In this document: positions 43,718-52,600 of the stretch, one piece after another
Position numbering within the stretch: position 1 is the first letter of the stretch
Layout of the letters: each line of letters opens with the position of its first letter
DNA from: CAVRJC01 sp963721435
GTDB taxonomy: Bacteria; Actinomycetota; Acidimicrobiia; IMCC26256; DASPTH01
Length of the DNA: 64,000 bases
Assembly (NCBI GenBank): GCA_963721435.1
Contig: CAVRJC010000012.1
Coordinates: 1,240,001 to 1,304,000, forward strand
Direction: 5' to 3'
Notes under the pieces: model-generated
What the model was told of the DNA's origin: nothing
Databases searched by the model: none
The model's input: only the letters and a program-made list of their open reading frames with translations
Made by a program: the position numbers and the translations under genes

Positions 43718-44529
43718 GACTCGTGCTCGGGCGGCGCCCACACGGGCGCGCGCTTCTCGGCGAACGCGCGCGGGCCTTCCTCCTGGTCGGGGTGGCCCCA
43801 CATGGAGACGAGCTCGCGGGCGCCGTTACGGCAGGCGTCGGTGAGGCCCAGCTCGAGCGCGCCCCAGAGCGCGCGCTTGGTCGCGGCCATCGCCGCGGGG
43901 GAGTTGCGGGCGACGGTCTCCGCGAGCTCCTGTGCGACGTCACGCAGTCGCTCCGGAGGATCCACGATCTGGCTGATCATGCCGAGCTCGTAGGCACGTT
44001 GCGCCGACATGCGCTCGTGGCGCCCGACCAACGCCATGCGCATCACCGACTCGAACGGCATCTTGCGGATGAGGCCGATGGCCTCGATCGACACCACCTG
44101 CCCGACCGACACGTGCGGGTCGAGGAACTGGGCGTCCGACGCCGCGATCACGATGTCGGCGTCGGCGACCCAGTGGAGCCCGCCACCCGCGCAGATGCCG
44201 TTCACCGCGGTGATCACCGGCTTCCACACCTCCTGGTGCCACGCGGTGAAGTGGAGGTCGAAGTTCTCCATCGAGTCCCGGTAACGCTGGAAGCCCTGCC
44301 CGTCGGTGGCGATCTCGGTGACGTCGACCCCGGTCTGGAACGCGCGCCCGTTCCCCGTGTGCACGATGACGCGCACGTCGGGGTCGGCGTCGAGCTCCTT
44401 CCACGCGACCGCGAACTCGTCGCGCATCGCGGCGGTCATCGCGTTGAGCTGATCGGGCCGGTCGTTGATCAACCATCCGACCGGGCCGCGCACGTCGATC
44501 TCCAGCGCGTCGAACGTCGAGTACTTCAT
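43714..44529 (-). CDS. Enoyl-CoA hydratase/isomerase (crotonase) family protein, tandem paralogue B
   Basis: 271 residues, start ATG overlapping the paralogue stop (ATGA). Conserved crotonase blocks are present: INDRPDQLNAMTAAM, NGRAFQTGVDVTEI and AVNGICAGGGLHWVADADIVI. His replaces the first catalytic Glu (GGGLHW) and the second position is DPHVSVG. The last 64 codons are nearly identical in DNA to those of the next gene upstream while the rest has diverged, a sign of gene conversion or recent partial duplication. It precedes the ligase gene in the same message. Confidence 0.9.
   Translation of the reverse strand: MKYSTFDALEIDVRGPVGWLINDRPDQLNAMTAAMRDEFAVAWKELDADPDVRVIVHTGNGRAFQTGVDVTEIATDGQGFQRYRDSMENFDLHFTAWHQEVWKPVITAVNGICAGGGLHWVADADIVIAASDAQFLDPHVSVGQVVSIEAIGLIRKMPFESVMRMALVGRHERMSAQRAYELGMISQIVDPPERLRDVAQELAETVARNSPAAMAATKRALWGALELGLTDACRNGARELVSMWGHPDQEEGPRAFAEKRAPVWAPPEHES
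43753..43945. repeat. 193-bp direct repeat, copy 1 (crotonase 3' ends)
   Basis: Matches 44568-44760 with eight differences in 193 bases by my direct comparison (about 96%). It encodes the C-terminal helices of two adjacent crotonases. Confidence 0.85.
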
Positions 44530-45335
44530 CGGCTCGAACCCTCCAGCTCCTGCCACACGGGCTCGCGCTTCTCGGCGAACGAGCGCGGGCCTTCCTCCTG
44601 GTCGGGGTGGCCCCACATGGAGACGAGCTCGCGGGCGCCGTTGCGGCAGGCGTCGGTGAGGCCGTACTCGAGCGCGCCCCAGAGCGCGCGCTTGGTCGCG
44701 GCCATCGCGGCGGGGGAGTTGCGGGCAACGGTCTCCGCGAGCTCCTGCGCGACGTCACGCAGCTGCTCGGGCGGGTCGACGACCTGGCTGATCATCCCGA
44801 GCTGGTACGCGCGCGCGGCGCTGAGCCGTTCGTGCCGTCCGATCACGGCCATGCGCACGACCGGCTCCACCGGCATCTTGCGGAGCAGGCCGATCGCCTC
44901 GTAGGCGGTGACCTGACCGACCGACACGTGCGGATCGAGGAAGGTCGCGTCGGCCGAGGCGATCACGATGTCGGCGTCGGCGACGAAGTGCAGCCCGCCG
45001 CCCGCGCACGTGCCGTTCACGGCCGCGATCACCGGTTTCCAGACCTGGTTGTGCCACGAGGTGAGCTTCAGCGTCGCGTCGCGCGTGCGACGTGACTGCT
45101 CACGCAGCGCGTCGCGATCACGGCCGAGCTGCGCGACGTCGAGGCCGGTCTGGAACGCGCTGCCCTCACCGGTGTTCACGATCACGCGGACGGCAGGGTC
45201 GGCGTCGAGCTCCTGCCACCCGCGCTCGAGCTCGGTGAGCATGGTCGCGTTCATCGCGTTGCCGACCTCGGGTCGGTCGAACACCAACCAGCCGACCGGA
45301 CCGCGGCGCTCGACCTGCAGGGTCTCGTAACCCAT
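44526..45335 (-). CDS. Enoyl-CoA hydratase/isomerase (crotonase) family protein, tandem paralogue A
   Basis: 269 residues, overlapping genes on both sides by ATGA. FDRPEVGNAMNATMLTELE, GEGSAFQTGLDVAQLGRD and AVNGTCAGGGLHFVADADIVIASADATFLDPHVSVG define the fold. As in its neighbour, both hydratase glutamates are replaced (LHF; DPHVS). The two paralogues share the unusual pairing of FQTG at the oxyanion hole with GGGLH, so they probably perform related steps on different stereoisomers or chain lengths, or form a mixed oligomer. This is inference. Confidence 0.9.
   Translation of the reverse strand: MGYETLQVERRGPVGWLVFDRPEVGNAMNATMLTELERGWQELDADPAVRVIVNTGEGSAFQTGLDVAQLGRDRDALREQSRRTRDATLKLTSWHNQVWKPVIAAVNGTCAGGGLHFVADADIVIASADATFLDPHVSVGQVTAYEAIGLLRKMPVEPVVRMAVIGRHERLSAARAYQLGMISQVVDPPEQLRDVAQELAETVARNSPAAMAATKRALWGALEYGLTDACRNGARELVSMWGHPDQEEGPRSFAEKREPVWQELEGSSR
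44568..44760. repeat. 193-bp direct repeat, copy 2 (crotonase 3' ends)
   Basis: Partner of 43753-43945, offset by 815 bases. Identity drops sharply upstream of the block on the coding strand. Confidence 0.85.
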
Positions 45336-46207
45336 CAGCGCCCCGAGAAGCGTGGCGGCCGCTTCTCCGTGAACGCGGTGAGCCCCTCACGGAAGTCTTC
45401 CGACCGCGACGAGAGCTCCATCGCGAACGCCTCGTCACGCAAGTGGTCGTCGAGCGATGCCGACGCGCTCGCGTGGAGCAACCACTTCGTGAGACCGAGG
45501 GCGACGGTCGGACCGGTCGCGAGCTTCTCGACGACGGCAGCGACCTCGGCGTCGAGGTCGGCGGAATCCACTGCCTCGTGGACCAGGCCCCATTCGGCCG
45601 CTTCGGTGCCGTGCACGGCCTTCCCGAGCAGCAGCATCGAGCGTGCGCGCGTCTCGCCGACCCGGCGGGGCAGCAACCACGTGCCGCCGCTGTCGGGTGT
45701 GAACCCACGCTCGGCGAACGGCTCCCAGAACGTTGCGTCCGACGCCGCGATCGTGATGTCGGCCGCGAGCACGAGGTGCAGGCCGATGCCCGCGGCCCAC
45801 CCGCGCACCGCGCACACCACGGGCGTCTGGACCGAGAGGAGCAACGGGATGAGGCGGTGCGCCTGCGCGGGGAGGCGACGCTGGATCGACCCCACTCGCG
45901 GTCGGGTGCCGCTCCCGCCCTCTCCCGCGTTCCGCCCGACGATGTCGAAGCCGCCGCAGAAGTGGTCGCCGCGCCCGGTGAGGAGCATCACCCGCACCGC
46001 TTCGTCGGTGCCCGCCCGCTCGACCGCCGCGATCATCGCGGCCACCATCGTGTCGTCGAGCGCGTTGCGCTTCTCGGGCCGGTCGAGCACGAGGCGCAGC
46101 ACGCCGTCGTCACCGAGCTGCACCACCAGGCCGTCGACCGACTCGTACCCGCCGTCGCTCGCCGTCACTGGTCGCGGGCGTCCGCCCACGCCTCCGCTGC
46201 GTTGCAT
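45335..46207 (-). CDS. Enoyl-CoA hydratase/isomerase (crotonase) family protein
   Basis: 290 residues; ATG preceded by GGGAG at nine bases. An extra N-terminal 25 residues (QRSGGVGGRPRPVTAS) precede VVQLGDDGVLRLVLDRPEKRNALDD. The oxyanion segment is GRGDHFCGGFDIVGRNAGEGGSG and the core is VRGWAAGIGLHLVLAADITIAASDATFWEPFAERGFTPDSGGTWLLPRRVG in short blocks. Catalytic Glu positions are His (GLH) and Phe (EPF), with Asp-Ser before GG. First gene of the leftward operon. It diverges from the CoA-transferase gene with overlapping -10 elements. Confidence 0.9.
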   Translation of the reverse strand: MQRSGGVGGRPRPVTASDGGYESVDGLVVQLGDDGVLRLVLDRPEKRNALDDTMVAAMIAAVERAGTDEAVRVMLLTGRGDHFCGGFDIVGRNAGEGGSGTRPRVGSIQRRLPAQAHRLIPLLLSVQTPVVCAVRGWAAGIGLHLVLAADITIAASDATFWEPFAERGFTPDSGGTWLLPRRVGETRARSMLLLGKAVHGTEAAEWGLVHEAVDSADLDAEVAAVVEKLATGPTVALGLTKWLLHASASASLDDHLRDEAFAMELSSRSEDFREGLTAFTEKRPPRFSGR

Positions 46208-46249
46208 CAGTGCAGTCTCCCAGGATCGACGCCGGGCGGCGAACGCTCG

Positions 46250-46256
46250 TATATTA
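46250..46256. promoter_or_regulatory. AT-rich overlapping divergent -10 elements
   Basis: TATATTA in a GC-rich surrounding. Rightward TATATT (46250-46255) points to a start site near 46262, exactly at an in-frame ATC. Leftward TAATAT gives an about 40-base leader carrying the GGGAG site of the crotonase gene. Confidence 0.5.
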
Positions 46257-46300
46257 GATAGATCACGCCGGAGACCAGCCACGACGAGCCGCTCAACGGT

Positions 46301-48640
46301 GTGAGGGTGCTGGAGCTCGCGTCCGGGCTCGCGGGTGCCTACTGCGGGAAGCTGCTCGCGGATGCGGGCGCCGACGTGGTGAAGGGCGAGCCGGCCGACG
46401 GCGACCCGTTGCGCGGCACCGCCGCACTCTTCGAGTTCCTCAACACGTCGAAGCGGTCCGTCGTGCTCGATGCGGACGGCCCGCGCTGGGACTGGCCCGA
46501 CCTCGTGATCGCGGGCAACGAGTACGAGCGCCCCACGGCACTCGGCCGCACCGCGGTCGCACTGCGGTCGCAACGCGCCGAGCTGGTGGTGGTGACCATC
46601 ACACCGTTCGGGTGCACGGGGCCGTGGGCCGAGTATCCCGCCAACGAGTTCACGCTGCAGGCGTGGTGCGGCTCGAGTGGCCGGCGCGGTGAGCCTGCGC
46701 GCGAGCCGCTGTCGGCCGGCGGCCGCATGGGCGAGTACGCGGCAGGGCTCACCGCGGCCGTCGGCGGCCTGGCCGCGTTGCTCGGCGCGCGCCGGTTCGG
46801 TCCCGGTGACCACGTCGACGTCTCGATGCTGGAGGCGGCCACCACGATCTTCAACGCCTACATGACGGTCCAGGCCGAGCTGGTCGGGCGCGCCGCGATG
46901 CCGGCGATGGCGCGGTACGCCGAATTGCCGTCGGTCGAACGCGCCGCCGACGGATGGGTCGGCTTCGCCACGAACTCGGCGCCGCAGTTCCGGGCGTTCG
47001 CGGAGATGGTCGGCCATCCCGAGTGGGCCGACGATCCCGAGCTGTCGCGCGCCGACCGTCGCGGATGGCACGTCGACGACCTGCGTCCCGCGATCACCGC
47101 GTGGACCTCGGCGCGCTCCGTCGCGCAGATCCTCGAGCTGGCCGACGCGGCGAACGTGCCCGCGTCGCCCGTCGGGAACGGCGCGGTGCTCCCCGAGCTC
47201 GAGCACTTGCGGACGCGTGACGTGTGGGTGAAGAACCCAGGCGTGGGTTTCGTGCAACCACGCGCGCCGTACAAGTTGTCGGTGTCGCCACTGCACCCGC
47301 TCGCGGCCGCGCCCGGCGTCGGAGAACACACCGATGCACTGCGCGGCGAGCCCGCGCGGGTGTCGGACGGCAATGGCGGCGCCGCGTCGCGGCACGAGAC
47401 GCGTCGGCCGCTCGACGGCCTGCGCGTCTTCGACCTCACCACGTACTGGGCCGGGCCGTACGCGGGGCAGATCTTCGGGTGGCTCGGGGCCGAGGTGGTC
47501 AAGGTCGAGTCGGTGCAGCGTCCCGACGGCACTCGTCTCGGCACCGCCTACGCGACGAAGGGCCCGGAGCCGTGGGAGGAGGCGCCCCTGTTTCACGGGG
47601 CCAACACCGGCAAGCGCGGCGTGACGCTCGACATGACGCGGCCCGAGGGCCAGGTGCTGGCGCGACGGCTGCTCGAGCAGTGCGACGTGTTCATCGAGAA
47701 CTTCACGCCGCGCGTCGTCGAGCGCTTCGGGATCCTCGACGACGACCTCCGCCGCACGTGCCCCGGTCTGGTCGTCGCGAGGATGCCCGCGTGGGGACTG
47801 ACCGGTCCGTGGCGCGACCGCCCGGGTTTCGCGCAGAACATGGAGCAGGTGACGGGGCTCGCGTGGATCACCGGCTACCGCGACGGCCCGCCGGTCGTGC
47901 CACGCGGGCCGTGTGACCCGTTGGGTGGACTGCACACGGCATTCGCCGTGCTCGCGTGCCTGTGGGTCCGCGAGCGCACCGGCGTCGCGCAGACGATCGA
48001 GGCCCCGCTGGTCGATTCGGCGATCAACGTCGCCGCGCAACAGGTCATCGACTTCTCCGCGAGCGGGTATCTGTGGGAACGCGCGGGAAACCGCGGGCCA
48101 CTCGGCGCGCCGCAGGGGATCTACGCGTGCGCGAAGAAGGAGGCGTGGCTCGCGTTGTCGATCGAGAACGACGCGGAGTGGCTCGCGCTGTGCGACTCGC
48201 TCGGTCGGCGCGACTGGAGCACCGACGCGCGTTTCGCAACCGACGAGACCCGCCGAGCGCACCACGACGAGCTCGACGGGCTCCTCGCCGCGGAGCTGGC
48301 GCGACGCGAGCTCGAGCCGATGGTCGGCGCGCTCCTGTCAGCAGGAGTTCCGGTCGCCCAGGTAATGCGCCCCGAAGAGGTCGGCGTCAACCCGCAGCTG
48401 CGCGCGCGCGGCTTCTTCGAGACCCTGCGTCATCCCGCGGCCGGGAAGGTCGCCTACCCCGGGTTCGGCGCGCGCTCGGCCACGCGCGTCGAGCACAAGG
48501 CGAAGCTGCACGCGGGCCCGCCGCCGCTCCTCGGCCAGCACAACCGCGAGGTCCTCGGTGGCCTCCTCGGCCTGACGGACGCGGAGCTCGCCGAGCTCGA
48601 GCGCACCCGGGTGATCGGCACCCGCCCTGCGGGGCGCTGA
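46301..48640 (+). CDS. Fused double-domain CoA-transferase family III (CaiB/BaiF)
   Basis: 779 residues holding two complete CoA-transferase III units. Unit 1 (residues 1-360) has LASGLAGAYCGKLLADAGADVVK and the catalytic-Asp motif HVDVSMLEA. Unit 2 (about 370-779) has LRVFDLTTYWAGPYAGQIFGWLGAEVVKVE, FIENFTPRVVERFG and, at the nucleophile position, QTIEAPLVDS, where Glu replaces Asp. One active and one structural half is plausible. The enzyme would move CoA between acids. In-frame coding seems to begin upstream: the residues TSHDEPLNGVRVLEL match the family N-terminus, but the only upstream codon after a TAG is ATC at 46262. I list the first GTG. Confidence 0.88.
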   Translation: MRVLELASGLAGAYCGKLLADAGADVVKGEPADGDPLRGTAALFEFLNTSKRSVVLDADGPRWDWPDLVIAGNEYERPTALGRTAVALRSQRAELVVVTITPFGCTGPWAEYPANEFTLQAWCGSSGRRGEPAREPLSAGGRMGEYAAGLTAAVGGLAALLGARRFGPGDHVDVSMLEAATTIFNAYMTVQAELVGRAAMPAMARYAELPSVERAADGWVGFATNSAPQFRAFAEMVGHPEWADDPELSRADRRGWHVDDLRPAITAWTSARSVAQILELADAANVPASPVGNGAVLPELEHLRTRDVWVKNPGVGFVQPRAPYKLSVSPLHPLAAAPGVGEHTDALRGEPARVSDGNGGAASRHETRRPLDGLRVFDLTTYWAGPYAGQIFGWLGAEVVKVESVQRPDGTRLGTAYATKGPEPWEEAPLFHGANTGKRGVTLDMTRPEGQVLARRLLEQCDVFIENFTPRVVERFGILDDDLRRTCPGLVVARMPAWGLTGPWRDRPGFAQNMEQVTGLAWITGYRDGPPVVPRGPCDPLGGLHTAFAVLACLWVRERTGVAQTIEAPLVDSAINVAAQQVIDFSASGYLWERAGNRGPLGAPQGIYACAKKEAWLALSIENDAEWLALCDSLGRRDWSTDARFATDETRRAHHDELDGLLAAELARRELEPMVGALLSAGVPVAQVMRPEEVGVNPQLRARGFFETLRHPAAGKVAYPGFGARSATRVEHKAKLHAGPPPLLGQHNREVLGGLLGLTDAELAELERTRVIGTRPAGR

Positions 48641-48660
48641 CGCTCGGCGAGACTGTGCGG

Positions 48661-50174
48661 GTGAGTGATCAGGATCAGGGCGCCGCACTGCCGAACCGCA
48701 TCTACCACGTCACGTTCTCGAGGGACTGGGTCGAGGCCGAGCGACTCGGGGAGTACCGGCTGTCGACTCGGGGTGCACGGCTCGAAGACGTCGGGTACAT
48801 CCACGCGTCGCACGCGCATCAGGTTCGCCAGATCGGCCGGTCGCACTATCTCGATGCCGCAGAGCCGGTCGTCGTGCTCGTGATCGACCCGACGCGCGTG
48901 CAGAGCGCGATCAAGGTCGAGCGCGTCGGCGACGGCACCGAGCAGTACCCGCACATCTACGGTCCCCTCGACATCTCCGCAGTCGTCGACGTCCTTCCCG
49001 CGACGGTGGAGCGCGGCGAGTTCCTCGTCGAGCGGTTGCCCGTGGTCAACTTCGACCAGGGGCTGCCGGACCCCGCGCACTTCCCCGTCGCACTCCTCCA
49101 GCAATGCATCGCGGAGACGTTCGAGTACGACGGCGCGGCCGCGCTCACCTACTACGGCCGGGGCGGGCCTGCAGAGATGCAGTACGGGTATCTCGGGCTG
49201 CGAGAGCAGCTGGCCGAGTGGATGAGCCGCAGAGACGGCCGCGCCGTCGATCCGCAGGGGGTGGTGCTCGCGAACGGCTCCACCGACGGTCTCGCGCTCG
49301 CGATCAACGCGCACCTCGGTCCTGGTGACGGCGCGATCGTCGAGGCCGCGACGTACCCGTACACGCGGCGCTTCACGGTCGAGACCGGCGCTTCGGTGCG
49401 CACAGTGCCGCTCGACGAGCAGGGCATGGTGGTCGACGCGCTCCCCGACGTGCTCGCCGCGCTGCGCGACGACGGCACGCCGCCGAAGCTGATCGCGACG
49501 ATCCCATCGTTCCACTCGCCGACGGGGACGTTGCTCCCACGCGCGCGTCGCGAGCGGCTGCTCGAGCTCGCGCACGAGTGGGACCTGCTCGTGCTCGAGG
49601 ACAACTGCTACCACGCGTTCTTCTACGACGCGCCACCGCCGCCCACGTTGCTCGCGCTCGACGGCGAAGGTCGCGTGCTCCACTCCGACACCTTCAGCAA
49701 GTCGATCGCGCCAGGACTCCGCATGGCGTGGGTCGCGGGCGCACCGCACGCGATCGAACCGCTCACGCAGGTGCGACAGGACTTCGCGGTGAGTCAGCTG
49801 CTCGCGCGGGCGCTCGAGCGTTATCTCGCCGCCGGGCACCTCGACACCCACCTCGCCGAGCTGCGGGAGGTGTACCGCCGCAAGCGCGACATCACCGCGG
49901 CGCCTTGCAAGCGCACTGCTCGGACTGGGTGCGATTCGCAGTGCCCGGCGGCGGCTTCTACTTCTGGCTCGAGCTCGCCGACACCGTCGACTGGGTCCTC
50001 GCCCGCGCGCTCGCAGCCGAACGCGGCGTCGCGTGCCGCCCCGGCGACACGTTCGTCGGCGACGACCGCGGGCGCCGGTTCCTCCGCCTCTCACCCATCC
50101 AGGTGCCCGACGCCGACATCGAGCCCGGCATCGTCGCCCTCGCGGGGGCGCTGCGAGACGCGTCGCGGCCGTAA
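48661..50174 (+). CDS. DUF952 domain fused to a class I/II (MocR-like) aminotransferase, one frameshift
   Basis: About 503 residues. Residues 10-120 form a DUF952 domain (NRIYHVTFSRDWVEAERLGEY, GYIHASHAHQVRQI, EQYPHIYGPLDISAVVDV). An open frame leads directly into a PLP aminotransferase: GRGGPAEMQYGYLGLREQLAEWM, LANGSTDGLALAINAHLGPGD, LEDNCYHAFFY, and the Schiff-base Lys in SDTFSKSIAPGLRMAWVAG. The C-terminus (HCSDWVRFAVPGGGFYFWLEL) lies in another frame from near base 49902. The aminotransferase resembles the catalytic part of MocR regulators and 2-aminoadipate aminotransferases, with DUF952 in place of the DNA-binding domain. The GTG two codons earlier is an alternative start. Confidence 0.82.
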
Positions 50175-50179
50175 GGCCT

Positions 50180-51774
50180 TCATCCCTGTGCTTCGCGATC
50201 CCATGTGGTGTCGGTGACGCCCTTGTCGCGCAGCTCGTTCTTGCGCACGCGGCCGGTGGTCTCGTTGCGCGGGAAGTCGTCGAGCACCTGCACGTAGCGT
50301 GGCAGCATGAACCGCGGCATGTCGGGCTCGAGGTACTTGATGAGCGCGGCGGGATCGAACGTCTCGCGGTCCTGCACGATCACGCATGCCATCACTTCCT
50401 CGTCACCGTGCTCGGTGCGGATGCCGATCGCGGTGCAATCGGCGACCTCGTCGTATCCGACCACGTAGTTCTCGACCTCGAACGACGAGATGTTCTCGCC
50501 CCGCCGTCGGATCGCGTCGTTCAGGCGGTCGACGAAGTAGTACCAGCCGTCTTCGTCCTGCCGGAACACGTCGCCGGTGTGGAACCAGCCGTTGCGCCAG
50601 GCCTCGACCGTCTTCTCCGGCATCTTGTAGTACCCGAGGTTGAGTGACCACGGCTCGGGGCAGCGCACGATCATCTCCCCGGTCTGGCCGGCGGGAACCG
50701 GCTGGTCGTGCTCGTCGACCAGCCGCACCTCGTGGAACGGCCAGTTCTCGCGCGTGCGCCCGCAGTTGGCCCACGGGCCGTGCTCCCACGGGGTCGCGAC
50801 CGGCGACCCGATCTCGGTCTGGCCGTAACAGGTGCACACCCGCACGTTGAAGCGCTTCTCGAATCCCTCCATGTCGGGGATCATCGGCCCGAGCAGCACG
50901 TTGCGCACCGGTGTGGTCGCGTCGTCGTCACGCGGGGCGCGGCGTAGAGCAACGACGTCAGCGGGCCGACGAGGCAGAGCGTGGTGCAGTTCGTCTTGCG
51001 CACGTCGTCCCACACGTTGGTGGCGCTGAACTTGTCGCGGATCACGAAACGGGCGCCGTGGGTCACGACGTAGTTGAACTGCGAACGGCCGGAGTTGTGG
51101 AACAGCGGCATGGCCGAGTACATGCCGTCGCGCGGAGCCAGGGTGTCTTCCGGGAACCACGAGCACATCTGCACCACGAGACCCCACGGGTTGATCACTG
51201 CCTTCGACGGCCCGGTGGTGCCCGACGTGAACAGCAGGCACGCGGTGTCCCATACTTCGGGGCCGGCGAGGTCGACGGCGGGCGAGCAGCCGTTCAGGAA
51301 GTCGTCGCGCGCGAGCAGCTGCACCCGATCGGTCCCGGACGTCAGGGCCATGCTCGCGCTCTCGTCGTCGTCGATCACGACGACGGTGCGGAGCGCGGGG
51401 AGTCGCGCGGAGATCTTCTGGATCTGATCGAGGAACGTGGTCGTCGTGACGAGCGCCTCGGTGTCCGAGTACTCGAGCGTGTACTCGAGCATCCGGCCGG
51501 TGTACCCGGTGTTGAGCGGGATCTCGACCGCGCGCAGCCACGCCAGCCCGAGCATGGTGCGGTGGGCATCGAAGATGTTGGGGAGCAGCGTCGCGACGTG
51601 GGTGCCGACGCCGACGCCGATGCGCTGGAGGGCGGATGCCCACGTGCGACCGTCGCGGTCGAGCTCCGCGTACGTGAGCGATTGCCCGTCGACGTGCTCG
51701 AGCGCGATCTGGTCGGGGTCGATGGCAGCCCACTTGGCGAGTCCGTGTGGGGCGAGCATGTCGCGTTCGAGCAC
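50180..51774 (-). CDS. Acyl-CoA synthetase (CaiC/FadD-like), one frameshift
   Basis: About 530 residues. The start is GTG with GGAG ten bases upstream. LTYAELDRDGRTWASALQR, LLFTSGTTGPSKAVINPWG and MPLFHNSGRSQFNYV are in the first frame. After base 50938 a second frame continues with NVLLGPMIPDMEGFEKRF, CYGQTEIGSP, GWFHTGDVFRQDEDGWYYFVDRLNDAIRRRGENIS. The A10 motif reads NETTGRVRKNEL, with Arg where TGK is usual, so catalysis may use the following Lys. It would activate an acid to its CoA ester. Third gene of the PhyH-SDR-ligase operon, 52 bases after the SDR. Confidence 0.86.
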
Positions 51775-51826
51775 CGTGCCGTCTCCTGGTCAGTGTCTGG
51801 AAGGGTTCAGAAACATCGAGTTCGGG

Positions 51827-52600
51827 TCAGAGGTTGAGCGGGTACCCGCCACCGGTGACCTTGAGCGTCTCGCCGGTGATCATCCGCGCGTCGTCGGAGC
51901 AGAGGAACAACAGCGCGTGCGCGATGTCGTCGGGCATGCCCAGCTCGTGGACCCACTGCATGCTCTCGACGACGTGCTCGACGAGCTCCGGCGGGAGGTC
52001 GGCCATCGCGTTCTCGCTGGCCATGAGGCCGGGAGAGATCGCGTTGACGCGGATGCGATCAGGGGCGAACTCCTTCGCGAGCGCGACGGTGATGCCGCGC
52101 ACCGCGAGCTTCGACACGCCGTACGGCGTCTCGCTCATGTGCCCGGAGACTGACGCGATGCTCACGATGACGCCACCGCCGCGTGCCTGCATCGAGGCCC
52201 GGCACGCCACCGAGCAGTTCACGACGCCGATGACGTTGACCTCGAACAACTGGCGGAGGTCGGCGCGCGGGAGGACGCTGAACGGCTGGTTGTACTTGGT
52301 GAGGTGCAGCCCGGCGTTGTTCACGAGGATGTCGATGCCGCCGAAGCGATCGATCACCGTCGCCACTGCACTGTCGACGGACTGCTCGTCGGCGACGTTG
52401 CACTCGACCGCGAGCGCAGCGTGGCCGCCGGCTTCGAGCTCCTCCGCGGCGCGCTTCGCGCCTTCGACGTCGATGTCGGCGATGGCGATCGCCGCGCCTT
52501 CGGCCGCGAGCGCGCGGCCGAACTCTCGGCCCATGCCCGCGGCGCCACCGGTGATGAATGCGCAGCGATCGGCGAACCGGCCGCTGCTCGCGTCGGCCAT
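51827..52600 (-). CDS. Short-chain dehydrogenase/reductase
   Basis: 257 residues. TGGAAGMGREFGRALAAEG (cofactor loop), VADIDVEGAKRAA (NAD type), VNNAGLHLTKYNQPF, SIASVSGHMSETPYGVSKLAVRGI (catalytic Ser, Tyr, Lys) and GETLKVTGGGYPLNL at the end. The start ATG shares a base with the stop of the PhyH gene (TGATG), showing tight coupling; a GTG one codon earlier is possible. It probably oxidises the alcohol introduced by the coupled hydroxylase. Confidence 0.91.
   Translation of the reverse strand: MADASSGRFADRCAFITGGAAGMGREFGRALAAEGAAIAIADIDVEGAKRAAEELEAGGHAALAVECNVADEQSVDSAVATVIDRFGGIDILVNNAGLHLTKYNQPFSVLPRADLRQLFEVNVIGVVNCSVACRASMQARGGGVIVSIASVSGHMSETPYGVSKLAVRGITVALAKEFAPDRIRVNAISPGLMASENAMADLPPELVEHVVESMQWVHELGMPDDIAHALLFLCSDDARMITGETLKVTGGGYPLNL

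Noticed and set aside
43714..45335. The 193-bp repeat as part of an insertion sequence
   Set aside because: Both copies are coding 3' ends of homologous genes. No transposase or terminal inverted repeats are present.
45335..48265. A 976-residue minus-strand open frame across the CoA-transferase
   Set aside because: Only the last 290 residues (crotonase) are real. The upstream part mirrors the CoA-transferase coding strand and is compositionally biased.
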